This document shows positions 46,752-56,218 of a DNA stretch of 64,000 nucleotides, piece by piece (the first letter of the stretch is position 1; each line of letters opens with the position of its first letter). The DNA comes from 62-47 sp049647485. Lineage in GTDB: Bacteria; Pseudomonadota; Alphaproteobacteria; Rhizobiales; Xanthobacteraceae. The stretch is from the NCBI GenBank assembly GCA_049647485.1, contig JBARXT010000197.1, forward strand, positions 1 to 64,000, given 5' to 3'. The notes under the pieces were generated by a model, which saw nothing but the letters and a program-made list of their open reading frames with translations, was not told the DNA's origin and did no database searches. A program made the position numbers and the translations under genes.

Positions 46752-47270
46752 TCATAAGATGATGTCGATGGCATCCGACGGCGTGATCTCCTCGCAGTCA
46801 CGAGCATCGCCCGCTTCCCACATCAACATCGACAGCACCGCAGGTCCGTCGAGTGCAACCAACGGCGAATGCCACACGCCCGCACGATAGTGAAGGATCG
46901 TGCCGGCATTGCTGACGAAAGCCATCGCGCGCCCGACGTCCGGACGACCGTCGGCATCGTCGGGCGCCACCGCAATCAGAAGCCGCGCGCAGCGGACCGG
47001 AATGAACACCTGCGAGGTCAACACATGGCGTTCAAAGCAAGCAATTGCGAACGGCAGCGACGACGGCTTAAGGTGATAGACATCGAGTACCGGCCGCACG
47101 GCAGCAGAGTCATGCGCCAGATCGCCTAAGCCGGGAATGCGACGGCCACGTTCCTGATTGACGGAGCGGCCGCCCGCCGCATCGATCGCCGCCAGCGAGC
47201 CAAACGGCGCGAACGCCTCCGCCGTCAGCGGCTGCGCCCGAAGACGGTGGGGATATTTCGCGCCCGTCAT
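46752..47270 (-). CDS. allA: Ureidoglycolate lyase (AllA) family protein
   Basis: AllA-type enzymes split ureidoglycolate to glyoxylate and urea in purine/allantoin breakdown. The 172-residue product shows the family's APFGS near the start, VLDVYHLKPSSLPF, FERHVLTSQVFIPV, LIAVAP and the histidine segment HYRAGVWHSPLVAL. The ATG at 47270 starts 2 bases after the ATPase stop. The symbol is by family; no other allantoin genes are in the window, so it may act on another ureido or hydroxy acid. It suggests that the transported compound carries nitrogen. Confidence 0.85.
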   Translation of the reverse strand: MTGAKYPHRLRAQPLTAEAFAPFGSLAAIDAAGGRSVNQERGRRIPGLGDLAHDSAAVRPVLDVYHLKPSSLPFAIACFERHVLTSQVFIPVRCARLLIAVAPDDADGRPDVGRAMAFVSNAGTILHYRAGVWHSPLVALDGPAVLSMLMWEAGDARDCEEITPSDAIDIIL

Positions 47271-47271
47271 C

Positions 47272-48015
47272 TCAGAAATTGATGCCAAGCCATTGCTTGA
47301 CTTGCTCGTGCAAATCCCCAGCAAAATCGGCGGGCTCGCCGGACGCGGTGATTTCACCCAAGCTCAACACGTAGATACGATGCGACATCGCGATCACGCG
47401 CCGTACGTTGTGGTCCACCAGCAGGATGGCCATCTCCTCCGACGCAAAGAGGCGAATCCACTCGAACACCTCCTCGACGATCTTCGGCGCGAGGCCGATG
47501 GAAGGTTCGTCGATCAGACACAGGCGCGGTCGCATCAGCCACGCCTTGGCGAATTCCACCATCTTCTGCTGGCCACCGGAGAGATCGCCGGCCTGCGCCC
47601 GCAGCTTCACCCGCAGCGCCGGAAACTTTTCCAGCATCGCCTCGAAGCGCTGTTCGATCTCGTTCCGCGCCGGCGTCCCGGTTGCGCGTGACAGACCTTC
47701 CAGCGGCAAACGCAGGTTTTCCATCACCGTCATGAACGGAAACAGGCTGGATTCCTGCGGGATGTACCAGATGCCGCGCGCACTCAGCTTATGAGGTTCA
47801 AGGCCGGTGATGTCCTCACCGTCGTAGAGGACATGGCCGGCCTTGGGCGGGACGAAGCCGCAGATCGCCTTCATGACCGTCGACTTGCCGGCGCCGTTGA
47901 GGCCGATCAGGCCGGTGATGCGACCAGCATCAACATTGAGGCTCAAGTCGCGCAGCACGTCGATATCGACGCTATAGCCGGCGGTGACGTGATCGAGGGT
48001 CAGCACCGCGCTCAT
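47272..48015 (-). CDS. Liv-type ABC transporter ATP-binding protein (LivF class)
   Basis: This is a 247-residue ATPase with Walker A GLNGAGKSTV, GIWYIPQESSLFPFMTVMEN, signature AGDLSGGQQKMVEFAKAW, Walker B LCLIDEPSIGLAP and LLVDHNVRRVI. It overlaps the LivG-type gene by 4 bases (ATGA) and precedes the AllA-like gene. It belongs to the second transporter of the window (50645-51874 binding protein). Confidence 0.92.
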   Translation of the reverse strand: MSAVLTLDHVTAGYSVDIDVLRDLSLNVDAGRITGLIGLNGAGKSTVMKAICGFVPPKAGHVLYDGEDITGLEPHKLSARGIWYIPQESSLFPFMTVMENLRLPLEGLSRATGTPARNEIEQRFEAMLEKFPALRVKLRAQAGDLSGGQQKMVEFAKAWLMRPRLCLIDEPSIGLAPKIVEEVFEWIRLFASEEMAILLVDHNVRRVIAMSHRIYVLSLGEITASGEPADFAGDLHEQVKQWLGINF

Positions 48016-48731
48016 GCCGCCTGCCCTCCAAGATAGGCTTCGATGACGCGCGAATCATTCAGTACCTCGCGTGTGGTGGCGTCGATGACGACGGCGCCGG
48101 CATTCATGCAGACGGCGCGCGGGCAAAGTTCGACCACCACCGGCATGTCGTGACTGACGAGGATGAAGGTCTGCCCTTTATCGTGACGCGAGCGAATGAA
48201 GGCTCCCATGATCTCCTTCATGGTCGGATGCACGGCGGCAAACGGCTCGTCGAGCAATGCGATGCGTGGCGGCACCATGAAGCAGACGCCAAATTCAAGC
48301 AGTTTCATCTGTCCACCGGACAGTTGCCCTGCATCGAGATGGCGCACCACATCGAGCCGCAATTCGCTGATCAACGCGTCGGCGCGCGACAGGGCATCGT
48401 CGGCACCAAGACCCAATGCACGCCCAGCCACCAGCAGATTGTCGATGACGTTCATGCGTCGAAATACGCGGGTAAGCTGGAACATCCGCATGACGCCGCG
48501 ATGTGCCAGCCGCTCCGGCGTGAGGCCGTGACAGGGCGTCCCGTCGAGCAGAATCTCTCCACCGTCCGGCTCGGCCAATCCGCTCAGAATGTTGAGCAGC
48601 GTGGTCTTGCCCGAGCCATTGGGGCCGATCAGTCCCACGAGTTCGCCGGCCGCAACGTCAAACGACACATTGTCGACGGCAGTGAGGCCACCGAACCGCT
48701 TGCTGACGCCTCGCACGGACAAAAGTGTCAT
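48012..48731 (-). CDS. Liv-type ABC transporter ATP-binding protein (LivG class)
   Basis: This is a 239-residue ATPase with Walker A GPNGSGKTT, VMRMFQLTRVFRRMNVIDNL, a relaxed signature GQLSGGQMKLLEFG, Walker B IALLDEPFAAVHP and LVSHDMPVVVEL. The ATG at 48731 overlaps the LivM stop (ATGA); an upstream start at 48857 would add a tail that is only LivM read out of frame. It is part of the second Liv set. Confidence 0.92.
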   Translation of the reverse strand: MTLLSVRGVSKRFGGLTAVDNVSFDVAAGELVGLIGPNGSGKTTLLNILSGLAEPDGGEILLDGTPCHGLTPERLAHRGVMRMFQLTRVFRRMNVIDNLLVAGRALGLGADDALSRADALISELRLDVVRHLDAGQLSGGQMKLLEFGVCFMVPPRIALLDEPFAAVHPTMKEIMGAFIRSRHDKGQTFILVSHDMPVVVELCPRAVCMNAGAVVIDATTREVLNDSRVIEAYLGGQAA

Positions 48732-49711
48732 GCCCGCCCCCAGCGTTGTACGGCCGCCCTGGCCAGTCCCCAGAGGCCCTCGCGGAAGAAACGCGCGAAG
48801 ATGACGACCAGCGCAGCGAACACCACGAGTTGATAACCGCCGACGTCGCGCAGCCATTCCGACAGCACGTAAACCAGGAATGCCGCGACCAGCGGGCCCG
48901 CGAGCGTACCCATGCCGCCGATCACCGTCATGCTGACGATCAGGCCGGTCTGACCGATGAGGCCCAGTTCGGGCGTCACCAGTTCAGCGAAGTGCGCATA
49001 GAGCGCGCCGGCGAAACCGGAAGCCGCCGCCGAAATGGCGAAGGCCGCCGTCTTCCAGAATACCACGTTGACCCCCGCGCGACGTGCCGCGACCTCATCA
49101 TCACGGATCGCTTGCAGGAACAGCCCGGCCTTGGAACGCAGCAGCATGTAGAACAGGATGAGCAACGCCACCAGCACACCGAGAAACAGATAATACCAGC
49201 CGATCCGGCTGTTCATCAGCCCGGCAACGCCGAGCCCAAGATCGCCGCGCGTGATGTCGATCGAGTTCGAGGCGACGAGCCGCATGATTTCGGCGAAGCT
49301 CAGGGTGGTGAGTGCGAGATACGGCCCGACCAGGCGCAGCACGGCGCGGCCAAGCAGCAGACCCACCAGGCCCGAGACGATGACGGCAGCAACGATGCCG
49401 AGAAGCGGCGGCACGCCAAGATAGTGGTTGAGCAGGCCCGTAGTGTAGGCGCCGATCATGGCGAAGGTCGCCGGCGCCAGCGAGAATTGCCCGGTATAGC
49501 CCGCCAGCAGATTCCAGCCGCCGGCGAGGATCGCGAAATACATCGAGACGATCAGCACGCCAAGCCAATAGGGATTGCTGACGCCGAGCGGGATCAGCGC
49601 GACGATCGCCATCGCCACCAGCGCGGCGCGGAACTCCACCGTGGTTTTGGTGTTGGAGAGCTGCGCGCCGGACGGCTTGGCGGCGGGCGATGTTGCGGAT
49701 GACGGCGCCAT
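48728..49711 (-). CDS. Liv-type ABC transporter permease (LivM class)
   Basis: This 327-residue permease has the conserved GWNLLAGYTGQFSLAPATFAM, the contact loop LRSKAGLFLQAIRDDEVAARRAGVN and GMGTLAGPLVAAFLVYVLSE. The ATG at 49711 has GGAGG 5 bases away and overlaps the LivH stop; a GTG one codon earlier is less likely. It pairs with the LivH-type gene. Confidence 0.92.
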   Translation of the reverse strand: MAPSSATSPAAKPSGAQLSNTKTTVEFRAALVAMAIVALIPLGVSNPYWLGVLIVSMYFAILAGGWNLLAGYTGQFSLAPATFAMIGAYTTGLLNHYLGVPPLLGIVAAVIVSGLVGLLLGRAVLRLVGPYLALTTLSFAEIMRLVASNSIDITRGDLGLGVAGLMNSRIGWYYLFLGVLVALLILFYMLLRSKAGLFLQAIRDDEVAARRAGVNVVFWKTAAFAISAAASGFAGALYAHFAELVTPELGLIGQTGLIVSMTVIGGMGTLAGPLVAAFLVYVLSEWLRDVGGYQLVVFAALVVIFARFFREGLWGLARAAVQRWGRA

Positions 49712-50607
49712 CACACCTCCCGTCCCTTTTCACCGAACAAACCTTGCGGACGGAACAGCAGGAACAGCATCAGCAGAATGAGGCCGAACGCATCGCGATA
49801 CTGAAAGGAGATGTACACCGCGCCAAAACTCTCGATAACGCCCAGCAACAGGCTGGCAATGATGGCGCCCGGCACCGAGCCCATGCCGCCGAGGACGACA
49901 ATGATGTAGGACTTGATGGCCGGGAAAATACCGACGTCCGGCGAGGCATTGATTACCGGCGACAATAGCGCGCCGGCAAACGCCGCAAGCCCGCCCGACA
50001 GCATAAAGACAATGACGCTGGCCTTCGCGGTATCGATACCGGCCAGCGACGCACCGAGCCGGTTCTGTGACACGGCGCGGATCTGCTGGCCCCAGAACGA
50101 CCATTTGATCAGCGCCGCCGTGATGGCGATGACGGCGATGGCGATGCCCGCGGCCAGCAGCCGATGGCCGCTGATCAGCACCGGGCCGAGCACCACGCGG
50201 CTGGCCTCTACCAGCGGCGGGCCGCGATAGGCATAAGGTCCGATCACCTTGTCTACGAAGTTGATCAGGAACAGCGAGAGACCGAACGTGACGATCACCG
50301 CGTATTCATCGCGCATCAAGCCCCACGAGGTGTAACCGGCGTAGAGCGGACGCATCAACGTCCGCTCCGTCAGCCAACCGAGCAGCGCGCCGACCATGAA
50401 GGCGAGCGGCAACGCGATCCACACCGGCACGCCGAGCGCCAGCGCGATCAGCGTATAGGCATAGGCGCCTACCATGTAGAACTCGCCGTGGGCGAAGTTC
50501 ACGATCTTCAGGATGCCGAAGATCAGCGACAGGCCGATGGCCATCAGCGCATAGAACAGCCCCGTGATGAGGCCGTTCACCGCAAGATCGACGTCGATGC
50601 CACTCAT
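49711..50607 (-). CDS. Liv-type ABC transporter permease (LivH class)
   Basis: This 298-residue permease opens VNGLITGLFYALMAIGLSLI, has FGILKIVNFAHGEFYMVGAY and the contact loop FWGQQIRAVSQNRLGASLAGI, and ends FRPQGLFGEKG, the standard LivH ending. It lies 37 bases after the binding-protein gene; a hairpin at the junction overlaps that gene's stop codon. Confidence 0.92.
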   Translation of the reverse strand: MSGIDVDLAVNGLITGLFYALMAIGLSLIFGILKIVNFAHGEFYMVGAYAYTLIALALGVPVWIALPLAFMVGALLGWLTERTLMRPLYAGYTSWGLMRDEYAVIVTFGLSLFLINFVDKVIGPYAYRGPPLVEASRVVLGPVLISGHRLLAAGIAIAVIAITAALIKWSFWGQQIRAVSQNRLGASLAGIDTAKASVIVFMLSGGLAAFAGALLSPVINASPDVGIFPAIKSYIIVVLGGMGSVPGAIIASLLLGVIESFGAVYISFQYRDAFGLILLMLFLLFRPQGLFGEKGREV

Positions 50608-50636
50608 GAAGCAGGCCAGCCTATCAACAAGGAAAT

Positions 50637-50658
50637 AGCCCGCGTTACTTCGCGGGCT
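50637..50658 (-). terminator. Hairpin at binding-protein/permease junction (attenuator or partial terminator)
   Basis: This is a perfect 8-bp stem (AGCCCGCG / CGCGGGCT) with a 6-base loop that includes the stop codon of the binding-protein gene. Only a weak T run follows on the minus strand. It would let the binding protein be made in excess over the permeases. Confidence 0.6.
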
Positions 50659-51874
50659 TCCAGAGCTTGGCCTTGTCGAGCGCCTGGCCCGGCTGCGACA
50701 CCAGCGCGGAATCGCCGACCTTCTGATTGATCTCGGTGAGCTGGAACGTCACGTAAGGCACGTCCAGCCACTGGTTGAAGGCGTAACCCTTGTCCTTCGA
50801 GAAGGTGACCTCGCCGCGTGTGCCAGTGTACTTGGTTTCACCCAGCGCCTTGATCAGCGCCTCGGAGTCGGTGGACTTGGCGCGCTTGATGGCGTCCGCG
50901 ATCAGGAACAGTGAGTCGGCGGCCTGGAACAGCAGGCGGTTCGGTTCATTCTTGGTTTTGGCGGTGTAGGCATCGCCCACCTGCTTGCCAAGCGCCGGCT
51001 GCGCCATCTTCGGATGGTAGAGACCGAACACCAGCATGCCCTTGCCGGCTTCCTTCACGTTCTGCCAGAAGTCCGGATAGTCGGCGAGGCCGGAACCGTC
51101 ATAGAGCCAGGTCTTGGCCGAGGGCGCGACGCCCTGCTCGTAAAGCTGGTTCATCATGATGTAGGCTGCGGGCGGCAGCATCAGGTTGATGATGGCGTCG
51201 GGCGCGTTTGCGCGCATCGGCAGGATGGCCGGGAGGAAATCCTTCGAGGCGCGATCCAGCGTTTCGTACTTGTATTGAACATCGGGCGCGATCTTCTTCA
51301 GCGCTTCCCCGATCGCCTTCGCAAGGCCAATGCCGTAGTCGGTGTTCTCGGCGATGGAGACGACGCTCTTGACGCCCAAATCCTTCATCGTCGCAGCAGC
51401 GGCGCTGCCGACGCGGCTGTTGTAGTTGCCCGGATTGAAGACTTCCGGATAACCCTTCTCGCGAATGACGTCGGACCAGCCATTGGTGTTGACGTAGGGA
51501 ATCTTGTAGCGGTGCGCGACTTCGATGCCAGCCAATGCCGCAGAACTCTGATGCTCGCCGGTGATCGCCACCACCTTGTCGCGGGTCGCGAGCTTTTCGA
51601 CCGCGGCACGCGCCTTCTCCGGCAGCCCTTGGGTGTCTTCGATCACCAGTTCGATCTTGCGGCCGTCGACGCCGCCGGCATCGTTGATGATCTTGGCGGC
51701 GACTTCCAAACCGTCCTTGACCTGGGTGCCCTGCACCACCGAACCGGGAGGCGATTGCGTGATGGTGACGCCGACCTTGATCGGATCGGCGGCCTGCGCT
51801 CCGGCGACCGGAAGCATGATCGCCGCAACCGTCAGCGCGACACCCAGCATATCTCGACGCAGTAAACCTGCCAT
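50645..51874 (-). CDS. Periplasmic substrate-binding protein of a Liv-type ABC transporter
   Basis: This is a 409-residue type I binding protein. The signal peptide is LLRRDMLGVALTVAAIMLPVAGAQA (cut after AQA; the RRD start could suit Tat). The mature part begins ADPIKVGVTITQSPPGSVVQ. GGVDGRKIELVIEDTQG marks the amide/branched-chain amino acid family. It is the first gene of the second Liv set; a GGGGGAGG site precedes the ATG. The ligand is unknown; the neighbouring asparaginase, AllA-like and cyclodeaminase genes suggest a nitrogenous acid. Confidence 0.9.
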   Translation of the reverse strand: MAGLLRRDMLGVALTVAAIMLPVAGAQAADPIKVGVTITQSPPGSVVQGTQVKDGLEVAAKIINDAGGVDGRKIELVIEDTQGLPEKARAAVEKLATRDKVVAITGEHQSSAALAGIEVAHRYKIPYVNTNGWSDVIREKGYPEVFNPGNYNSRVGSAAAATMKDLGVKSVVSIAENTDYGIGLAKAIGEALKKIAPDVQYKYETLDRASKDFLPAILPMRANAPDAIINLMLPPAAYIMMNQLYEQGVAPSAKTWLYDGSGLADYPDFWQNVKEAGKGMLVFGLYHPKMAQPALGKQVGDAYTAKTKNEPNRLLFQAADSLFLIADAIKRAKSTDSEALIKALGETKYTGTRGEVTFSKDKGYAFNQWLDVPYVTFQLTEINQKVGDSALVSQPGQALDKAKLWKPAK

Positions 51875-52037
51875 TTCGTGACCTCCCCCTTCGGATCAGC
51901 ATCCCTGATGCTTGTTGTTCAGATCATGTTACCGCGATTATGCGCAAAGACTTTTCGATTTGAAACATCATTTTCGTCTAAGAGCTGCGCGATTTTGCTG
52001 CACGTCTCGCATTGCGAGAAGCCGCGCTCACGATAAT

Positions 52038-53051
52038 TCACGCCGATGGCAGCGCTGTCCGGAGAAACGCGTCACGCAACGGCTGGCCCTGCAGCCCCCC
52101 GCCAAGAAGCAGCGACAGCAGCAACCGCGCCTTCAAGCCGCCCAACGCGCCGCCGGGAATGAGGCCACGCCCGAGCAGATCGGTTTCCGAACCGGGAAAA
52201 CCGTAAGTCCTGGCAAACACCGGCCCCGAGGCGACGCGCGAACTGAGTACAACCGGAAAGACATCCGTCAGGCTTGCGAGTGCGTCCGCCATCGCGGCCG
52301 GGACGTGCCCCACGCCCATCGCCTCGATGACAAGGCCGCGATAGCCGAGCGCCGGCAGGCCTGCGAGCATCCGGCCATCGTCGCCAAGGGCAGCCGTGAT
52401 CAGCGCGACCGGCTTATCCGTTCCTGCGTCACCTCCGGCAATAATACTGCTGCGCGTGACGCGAAGGTTGATCCGCGCCGCGCCTTCGATGACGCTGCCG
52501 AGAGGTCCGCCCGATAACGACGCGAATGTCGAGGGCAAAAACGTGCTCGCCTTCTGCACGAAGCGCGCGGCGTGAATGGTATCGTTCAAAACCACCAGCG
52601 TCCCGAGTCCGCGCGCCGCCAGCGACGTGGCGACGATGGCGCTGGCCAATAGATTGGCCGGTCCGTCGGCTCCCGGCGCTTCAGCGCCACGCATCGCGCC
52701 GGTAACGATCACCGGCTTGTCGCCGCCGACAAGGCAATCGAGCACGAACGCCGTTTCCTCGATGGTGTCGGTGCCCTGAACAATGATGGCGCCCGCGATG
52801 TCGCCGGCCAGTCTTTCATTCAGAAGCCGCGCGACCTCCCGTAAATGCGCAAAGGTGAGCGACGGCCCGGGCAGGCGGAACGGCGAAATTGCCTCGATTT
52901 CCGCCACCTCGGCCAGCGCAGGCACCGCGCGCACGAGGTCGGCCCCGGTCAAGGTCGGCACTATGCCGGGCCCCGCGCCCGACGTCATCGTGATCGTTCC
53001 GCCCAGCGAGACGAGCAAAACTTTGGGTTGCCCGGCTGAAGCTGCCGCCAT
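52038..53051 (-). CDS. L-asparaginase family protein
   Basis: This is a 337-residue type I/II asparaginase. The first threonine site is VSLGGTITMTS and the second catalytic Thr lies in IVQGTDTIEETA, followed by KPVIVTGAMRGAEAPGADGP with the conserved Lys-Asp region (TDT). No signal peptide is evident, so it is cytoplasmic. The ATG at 53051 is used; a TTG at 53057 is also possible. In the series it follows the DUF2848 gene by 141 bases, so deamidation of a transported or pathway amide is likely. Asparagine itself need not be the substrate. Confidence 0.9.
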   Translation of the reverse strand: MAAASAGQPKVLLVSLGGTITMTSGAGPGIVPTLTGADLVRAVPALAEVAEIEAISPFRLPGPSLTFAHLREVARLLNERLAGDIAGAIIVQGTDTIEETAFVLDCLVGGDKPVIVTGAMRGAEAPGADGPANLLASAIVATSLAARGLGTLVVLNDTIHAARFVQKASTFLPSTFASLSGGPLGSVIEGAARINLRVTRSSIIAGGDAGTDKPVALITAALGDDGRMLAGLPALGYRGLVIEAMGVGHVPAAMADALASLTDVFPVVLSSRVASGPVFARTYGFPGSETDLLGRGLIPGGALGGLKARLLLSLLLGGGLQGQPLRDAFLRTALPSA

Positions 53052-53192
53052 TTTCAACTATTCCCGATGCGTGGCGCATACAACCAAACGCGGCGCCGGC
53101 CACATCGACGCTCCAATGCGTTATAGCGTTTTCGCGCCGGTTGAATAGTCGTTGGCCTCAGAGCCCGACCAAGCTGCGTTCCGGTTTTCGGT

Positions 53193-53873
53193 TCAGGACA
53201 CCACCGGAAGCACGTCGATGCCATAACCGTGCGTCAGCGAGCGCTTCAGCACCGGATCGTGCAGTTCCATCTCAAACCGCGCGGCGGGGCGGATGCCGCC
53301 GATGGCGCCGGGCGTGCCGCAGAACATCAGCGTGCCGGGCGGCAAGGTCTCAGCATTGGCATATTTGCGGATGAGGTCACGCGGCGTGCGCAGGCTCGAC
53401 ACCGCGCTGTCCTGATAGAGCACGCGCTGGCCCTCGATCGTCGCCCATGAGCGCAGTACGAGGCTGTCCCAATGGCCTTCGACTTCGGCATAGGACCAGA
53501 GCTGCCGCCCGACCGGCTTGCCGCAAAGCTGCTTCGACAGTGCGATGCCGAAAGTTTCCGCCTTGCGGTCGGTATGGTCGGAGCCGATGCCGATCCACAA
53601 GCCGTCCGCCAGCGCGATCACCACCGGTTCGACCTCGCCGGAGCTATCGGGTCCGAGCACGACCAGCTTGTCGGCTTGCGTCAACGTCTGCGCCGCGACA
53701 CGATAATAGAGCGGCGTGGTCGAAGGTCGCGGCACGCCGATGGCTGCCAATTCCTCGATGTGATGCTCGATCGCCGCGACGTCGCGCCCTGCCCATCCGG
53801 CGATCACCAGCGTCTCGATCGACAATCCGACCCGGTCAGTCCCATCCTTCGTGATACGATCAAACTGCAACAT
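53193..53873 (-). CDS. DUF2848 / FAH-like hydrolase
   Basis: This 226-residue protein has the features of the DUF2848 group (VLGPDSSGEVEPVVIALADG, GSDHTDRKAE, GTLMFCGTPGAIGGI), related to fumarylacetoacetate hydrolase-like enzymes that cleave or decarboxylate dioxo acids with a metal ion. The His and Asp of SDHTDR and the GTP segment fit an active site. The ATG at 53873 overlaps the LivF-type gene by 14 bases. It is the last gene of the HpaB/cupin/transporter operon. It may act after ring opening, but that is inference. Confidence 0.78.
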   Translation of the reverse strand: MLQFDRITKDGTDRVGLSIETLVIAGWAGRDVAAIEHHIEELAAIGVPRPSTTPLYYRVAAQTLTQADKLVVLGPDSSGEVEPVVIALADGLWIGIGSDHTDRKAETFGIALSKQLCGKPVGRQLWSYAEVEGHWDSLVLRSWATIEGQRVLYQDSAVSSLRTPRDLIRKYANAETLPPGTLMFCGTPGAIGGIRPAARFEMELHDPVLKRSLTHGYGIDVLPVVS

Positions 53874-54555
53874 CTTCGGTCCTCGGTGATCCTGCCGGTT
53901 GTTCTGAAATCTCGCCGCGCTCGATCTGCAAGGTGCGGTCGGCAATCGCATCGAGCAGCGCGGGCGTGGATTCTGTGATGAGCAGCGCCAGTTCGGGGCG
54001 ATGCTTGCGTAATTCGCCCAGCGTGCGCGCATAATCCAGCGCCAGCGCCGGGGCAAGGCCCTGAAACGGCTCGTCGAGCAGCAGTACCGTGCGCGCGACC
54101 ATCAGCGCTCGGCCGAGCGCAACCATCTTGCCCTGGCCACCGGAAACGCCGCCGCCCGACCGCTTGCGCAGATCGCGCAACTGCGGAAGGAACGTGTAGA
54201 TCTCCTCGAGCCGGCTGCTCAACTCGCCCTTGCCGAGATTGAGCGCGAGGCCCGGCAGCCGGATATTTTCCTCGATACTCATTTCCGGCACCAGCCGACG
54301 ATCTTCCGGCGCATAGCCGATGCCGGCCCGCGCGCGGTAATGCGCCGGGTGCTTGCGCAGATCGTCGCCGTCGAGCCGGATATCGCCGCCGTCGACGGCA
54401 AGCAGTCCCATGATAGCCCGCAGCGTCGTGGTTTTCCCGGCGCCGTTGCGGCCGATCAGGATCGTGGTCTTGCACTCAACAATCTCGCAGCTCACGCCGC
54501 GCAGCACGCGGACGCCTTCGATCGAGACTTGAACCTTGTCGAGAACGAGCCTCAT
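53860..54555 (-). CDS. Liv-type ABC transporter ATP-binding protein (LivF class)
   Basis: This is a 231-residue ATPase with Walker A GRNGAGKTTT, GYAPEDRRLVPEMSIEEN, signature GGVSGGQGKMVALGRAL, Walker B VLLLDEPFQGLAP and LLITESTPALLDAI. The usual His of the switch region appears as Thr/Ser here (TEST), unlike the other LivF proteins in the window (LVEQN, LVDHN). It is coupled by an ATGA overlap to the LivG-type gene. Confidence 0.9.
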   Translation of the reverse strand: MRLVLDKVQVSIEGVRVLRGVSCEIVECKTTILIGRNGAGKTTTLRAIMGLLAVDGGDIRLDGDDLRKHPAHYRARAGIGYAPEDRRLVPEMSIEENIRLPGLALNLGKGELSSRLEEIYTFLPQLRDLRKRSGGGVSGGQGKMVALGRALMVARTVLLLDEPFQGLAPALALDYARTLGELRKHRPELALLITESTPALLDAIADRTLQIERGEISEQPAGSPRTEDVAV

Positions 54556-55298
54556 GCGACACCTACGACATTCTTCAGAACGCGCTCGTCCTTGAATACC
54601 TCATCGGGATGGCCCTGCGCCATGACGGTTCCGGCATTCCAGACCAGCACGCGGTCGGCGTAACGCGCCACCACGTCCATGTCATGCTCGACGAACAGCG
54701 CGGTGATGTTGCGAGATCGCAGCGCGCTCATCAGTGCCTCCATCAGCGAGAAGCGCTCCAGCGTGCTGACGCCGCTGGTCGGCTCGTCGAGCAGCAGCAG
54801 ACGCGGCTTCAGCGCCAACGCCACCGCGATGTCGAGCAACTTGCGATGCCCTTCGGGCAAGGTGCGGCTGACGCGATTCTTGTCGTCACGTAGGCCGACC
54901 AGATCGAGCAACGTGGTCGCCTCCTCGCGCCGGGCGGGCTGCGCCAGCGGACGCACCATGGTCCACAACCCGTCCTTCGCCGCCAGCGCCAGCATCATGT
55001 TGTCGAGCACGCTCTGATCGGAGAAGAGCTGCGGAATCTGAAAGGCCCGCGCGACGCCGCGCCGGGTGATGACACGCGGTGACAATCCGGTGATGGCGCG
55101 GCCGTCGAGATGAATGCTGCCCGACGTCGGCCGCACGTAACCCGTGCACAGATTGAGCAAGGTGGTCTTGCCTGATCCGTTCGGGCCGATCACGGCGAGG
55201 AATTCACCGTCATTGATATCGAGGCTGACGCCGTCAGCGGCCTTCACGCCGTTGAATTCGACGTGCAGATCTCTCACCTGCAAAATGGACGTGCTCAT
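54552..55298 (-). CDS. Liv-type ABC transporter ATP-binding protein (LivG class)
   Basis: This is a 248-residue ATPase with Walker A GPNGSGKTTL, VARAFQIPQLFSDQSVLDNM, a weak signature TLPEGHRKLLDIAVAL, Walker B LLLLDEPTSGVST and LFVEHDMDVVARY. Overlaps of 4 bases on both sides tie it to the third Liv set with its 57197-58495 binding protein. Confidence 0.92.
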   Translation of the reverse strand: MSTSILQVRDLHVEFNGVKAADGVSLDINDGEFLAVIGPNGSGKTTLLNLCTGYVRPTSGSIHLDGRAITGLSPRVITRRGVARAFQIPQLFSDQSVLDNMMLALAAKDGLWTMVRPLAQPARREEATTLLDLVGLRDDKNRVSRTLPEGHRKLLDIAVALALKPRLLLLDEPTSGVSTLERFSLMEALMSALRSRNITALFVEHDMDVVARYADRVLVWNAGTVMAQGHPDEVFKDERVLKNVVGVA

Positions 55299-56218
55299 TT
55301 CGCCGAGACCTCGCTGCGGGTGAGAAGGCCGTACAGGCCTTTCGGCAGGAACATGATGACACCGATCAGCGCCGCGCCGACGATCAGGTTCCAGGCATCG
55401 GTGAACGCTGCCGCCTCGGTGTGGAGCAATTCGAGGAAGAATGCGCCGATGAAGGCGCCCGGCACACCGCCGATGCCGCCGAGCACTGCGACAAGAACGA
55501 GATGCCCGGACGCGGTCCAGAACGCGAAGTCAGGCACCACGCGACCAATGGCAAATCCCGCGATCGCGCCGCCCAGCCCCGCCAACACCGCCGACACAAT
55601 GTACGCAACTAGCAACACCGCCCACACCGGAACGCCGAGATATTCGAGGCGCACTTCATTGGTGTGAACCGCCGACAGCGCATGCCCCAGCGGGCTGTCG
55701 AGATAACGATGGACCGCAAGCCCGACCAGCAGCATCAGCACGACGCTGCCGTAGAACAGCACGGCCTTGAAGGTCGGTTCGCTGAGTACGGCGCCGAAGA
55801 CGGTGGGAACAGGAATGGTCATGCCGTCGGTACCGCCGGTAACGCCATAGAGCTTGGCGAACAGCGCGTAGAACACCATCGACACCGCGAGATTGAGCAT
55901 CGCGAAGAAGATCGCGCGGTAGCGGATGAGGAATGCGCCGACCACCGCGCCTGCCAGTCCGGTGATGACGACCGAGAGCACGAGCAGCACGCCGAAGTCA
56001 GAAACGCCGCCGCGAGCGAGAAAGGCAACGCCATATGCGCTCGCCGCGACGAACATCGCGTGCCCGATGGAAATCATGCCGGCGCGGAGCAATACCGCGA
56101 CGCCGAGCGCGGCCAACCCCTTGGCGATGGCCATAGTCAAGACGAATTGCAGCCAGGGTGCGGCCAGCGGGGCAGTAACAATGGCGAGGATCGAAACAAT
56201 CAGAAGTATCGCCCGCAT
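55295..56218 (-). CDS. Liv-type ABC transporter permease (LivM class)
   Basis: This 307-residue permease has ALGVAVLLRAGMISIGHAMF, the contact loop LDSPLGHALSAVHTNEVRLEYLGV and LVLVAVLGGIGGVPGAFIGA, ending LPKGLYGLL. Its start overlaps the LivH stop by one base (TGATG). Confidence 0.91.
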   Translation of the reverse strand: MRAILLIVSILAIVTAPLAAPWLQFVLTMAIAKGLAALGVAVLLRAGMISIGHAMFVAASAYGVAFLARGGVSDFGVLLVLSVVITGLAGAVVGAFLIRYRAIFFAMLNLAVSMVFYALFAKLYGVTGGTDGMTIPVPTVFGAVLSEPTFKAVLFYGSVVLMLLVGLAVHRYLDSPLGHALSAVHTNEVRLEYLGVPVWAVLLVAYIVSAVLAGLGGAIAGFAIGRVVPDFAFWTASGHLVLVAVLGGIGGVPGAFIGAFFLELLHTEAAAFTDAWNLIVGAALIGVIMFLPKGLYGLLTRSEVSAK

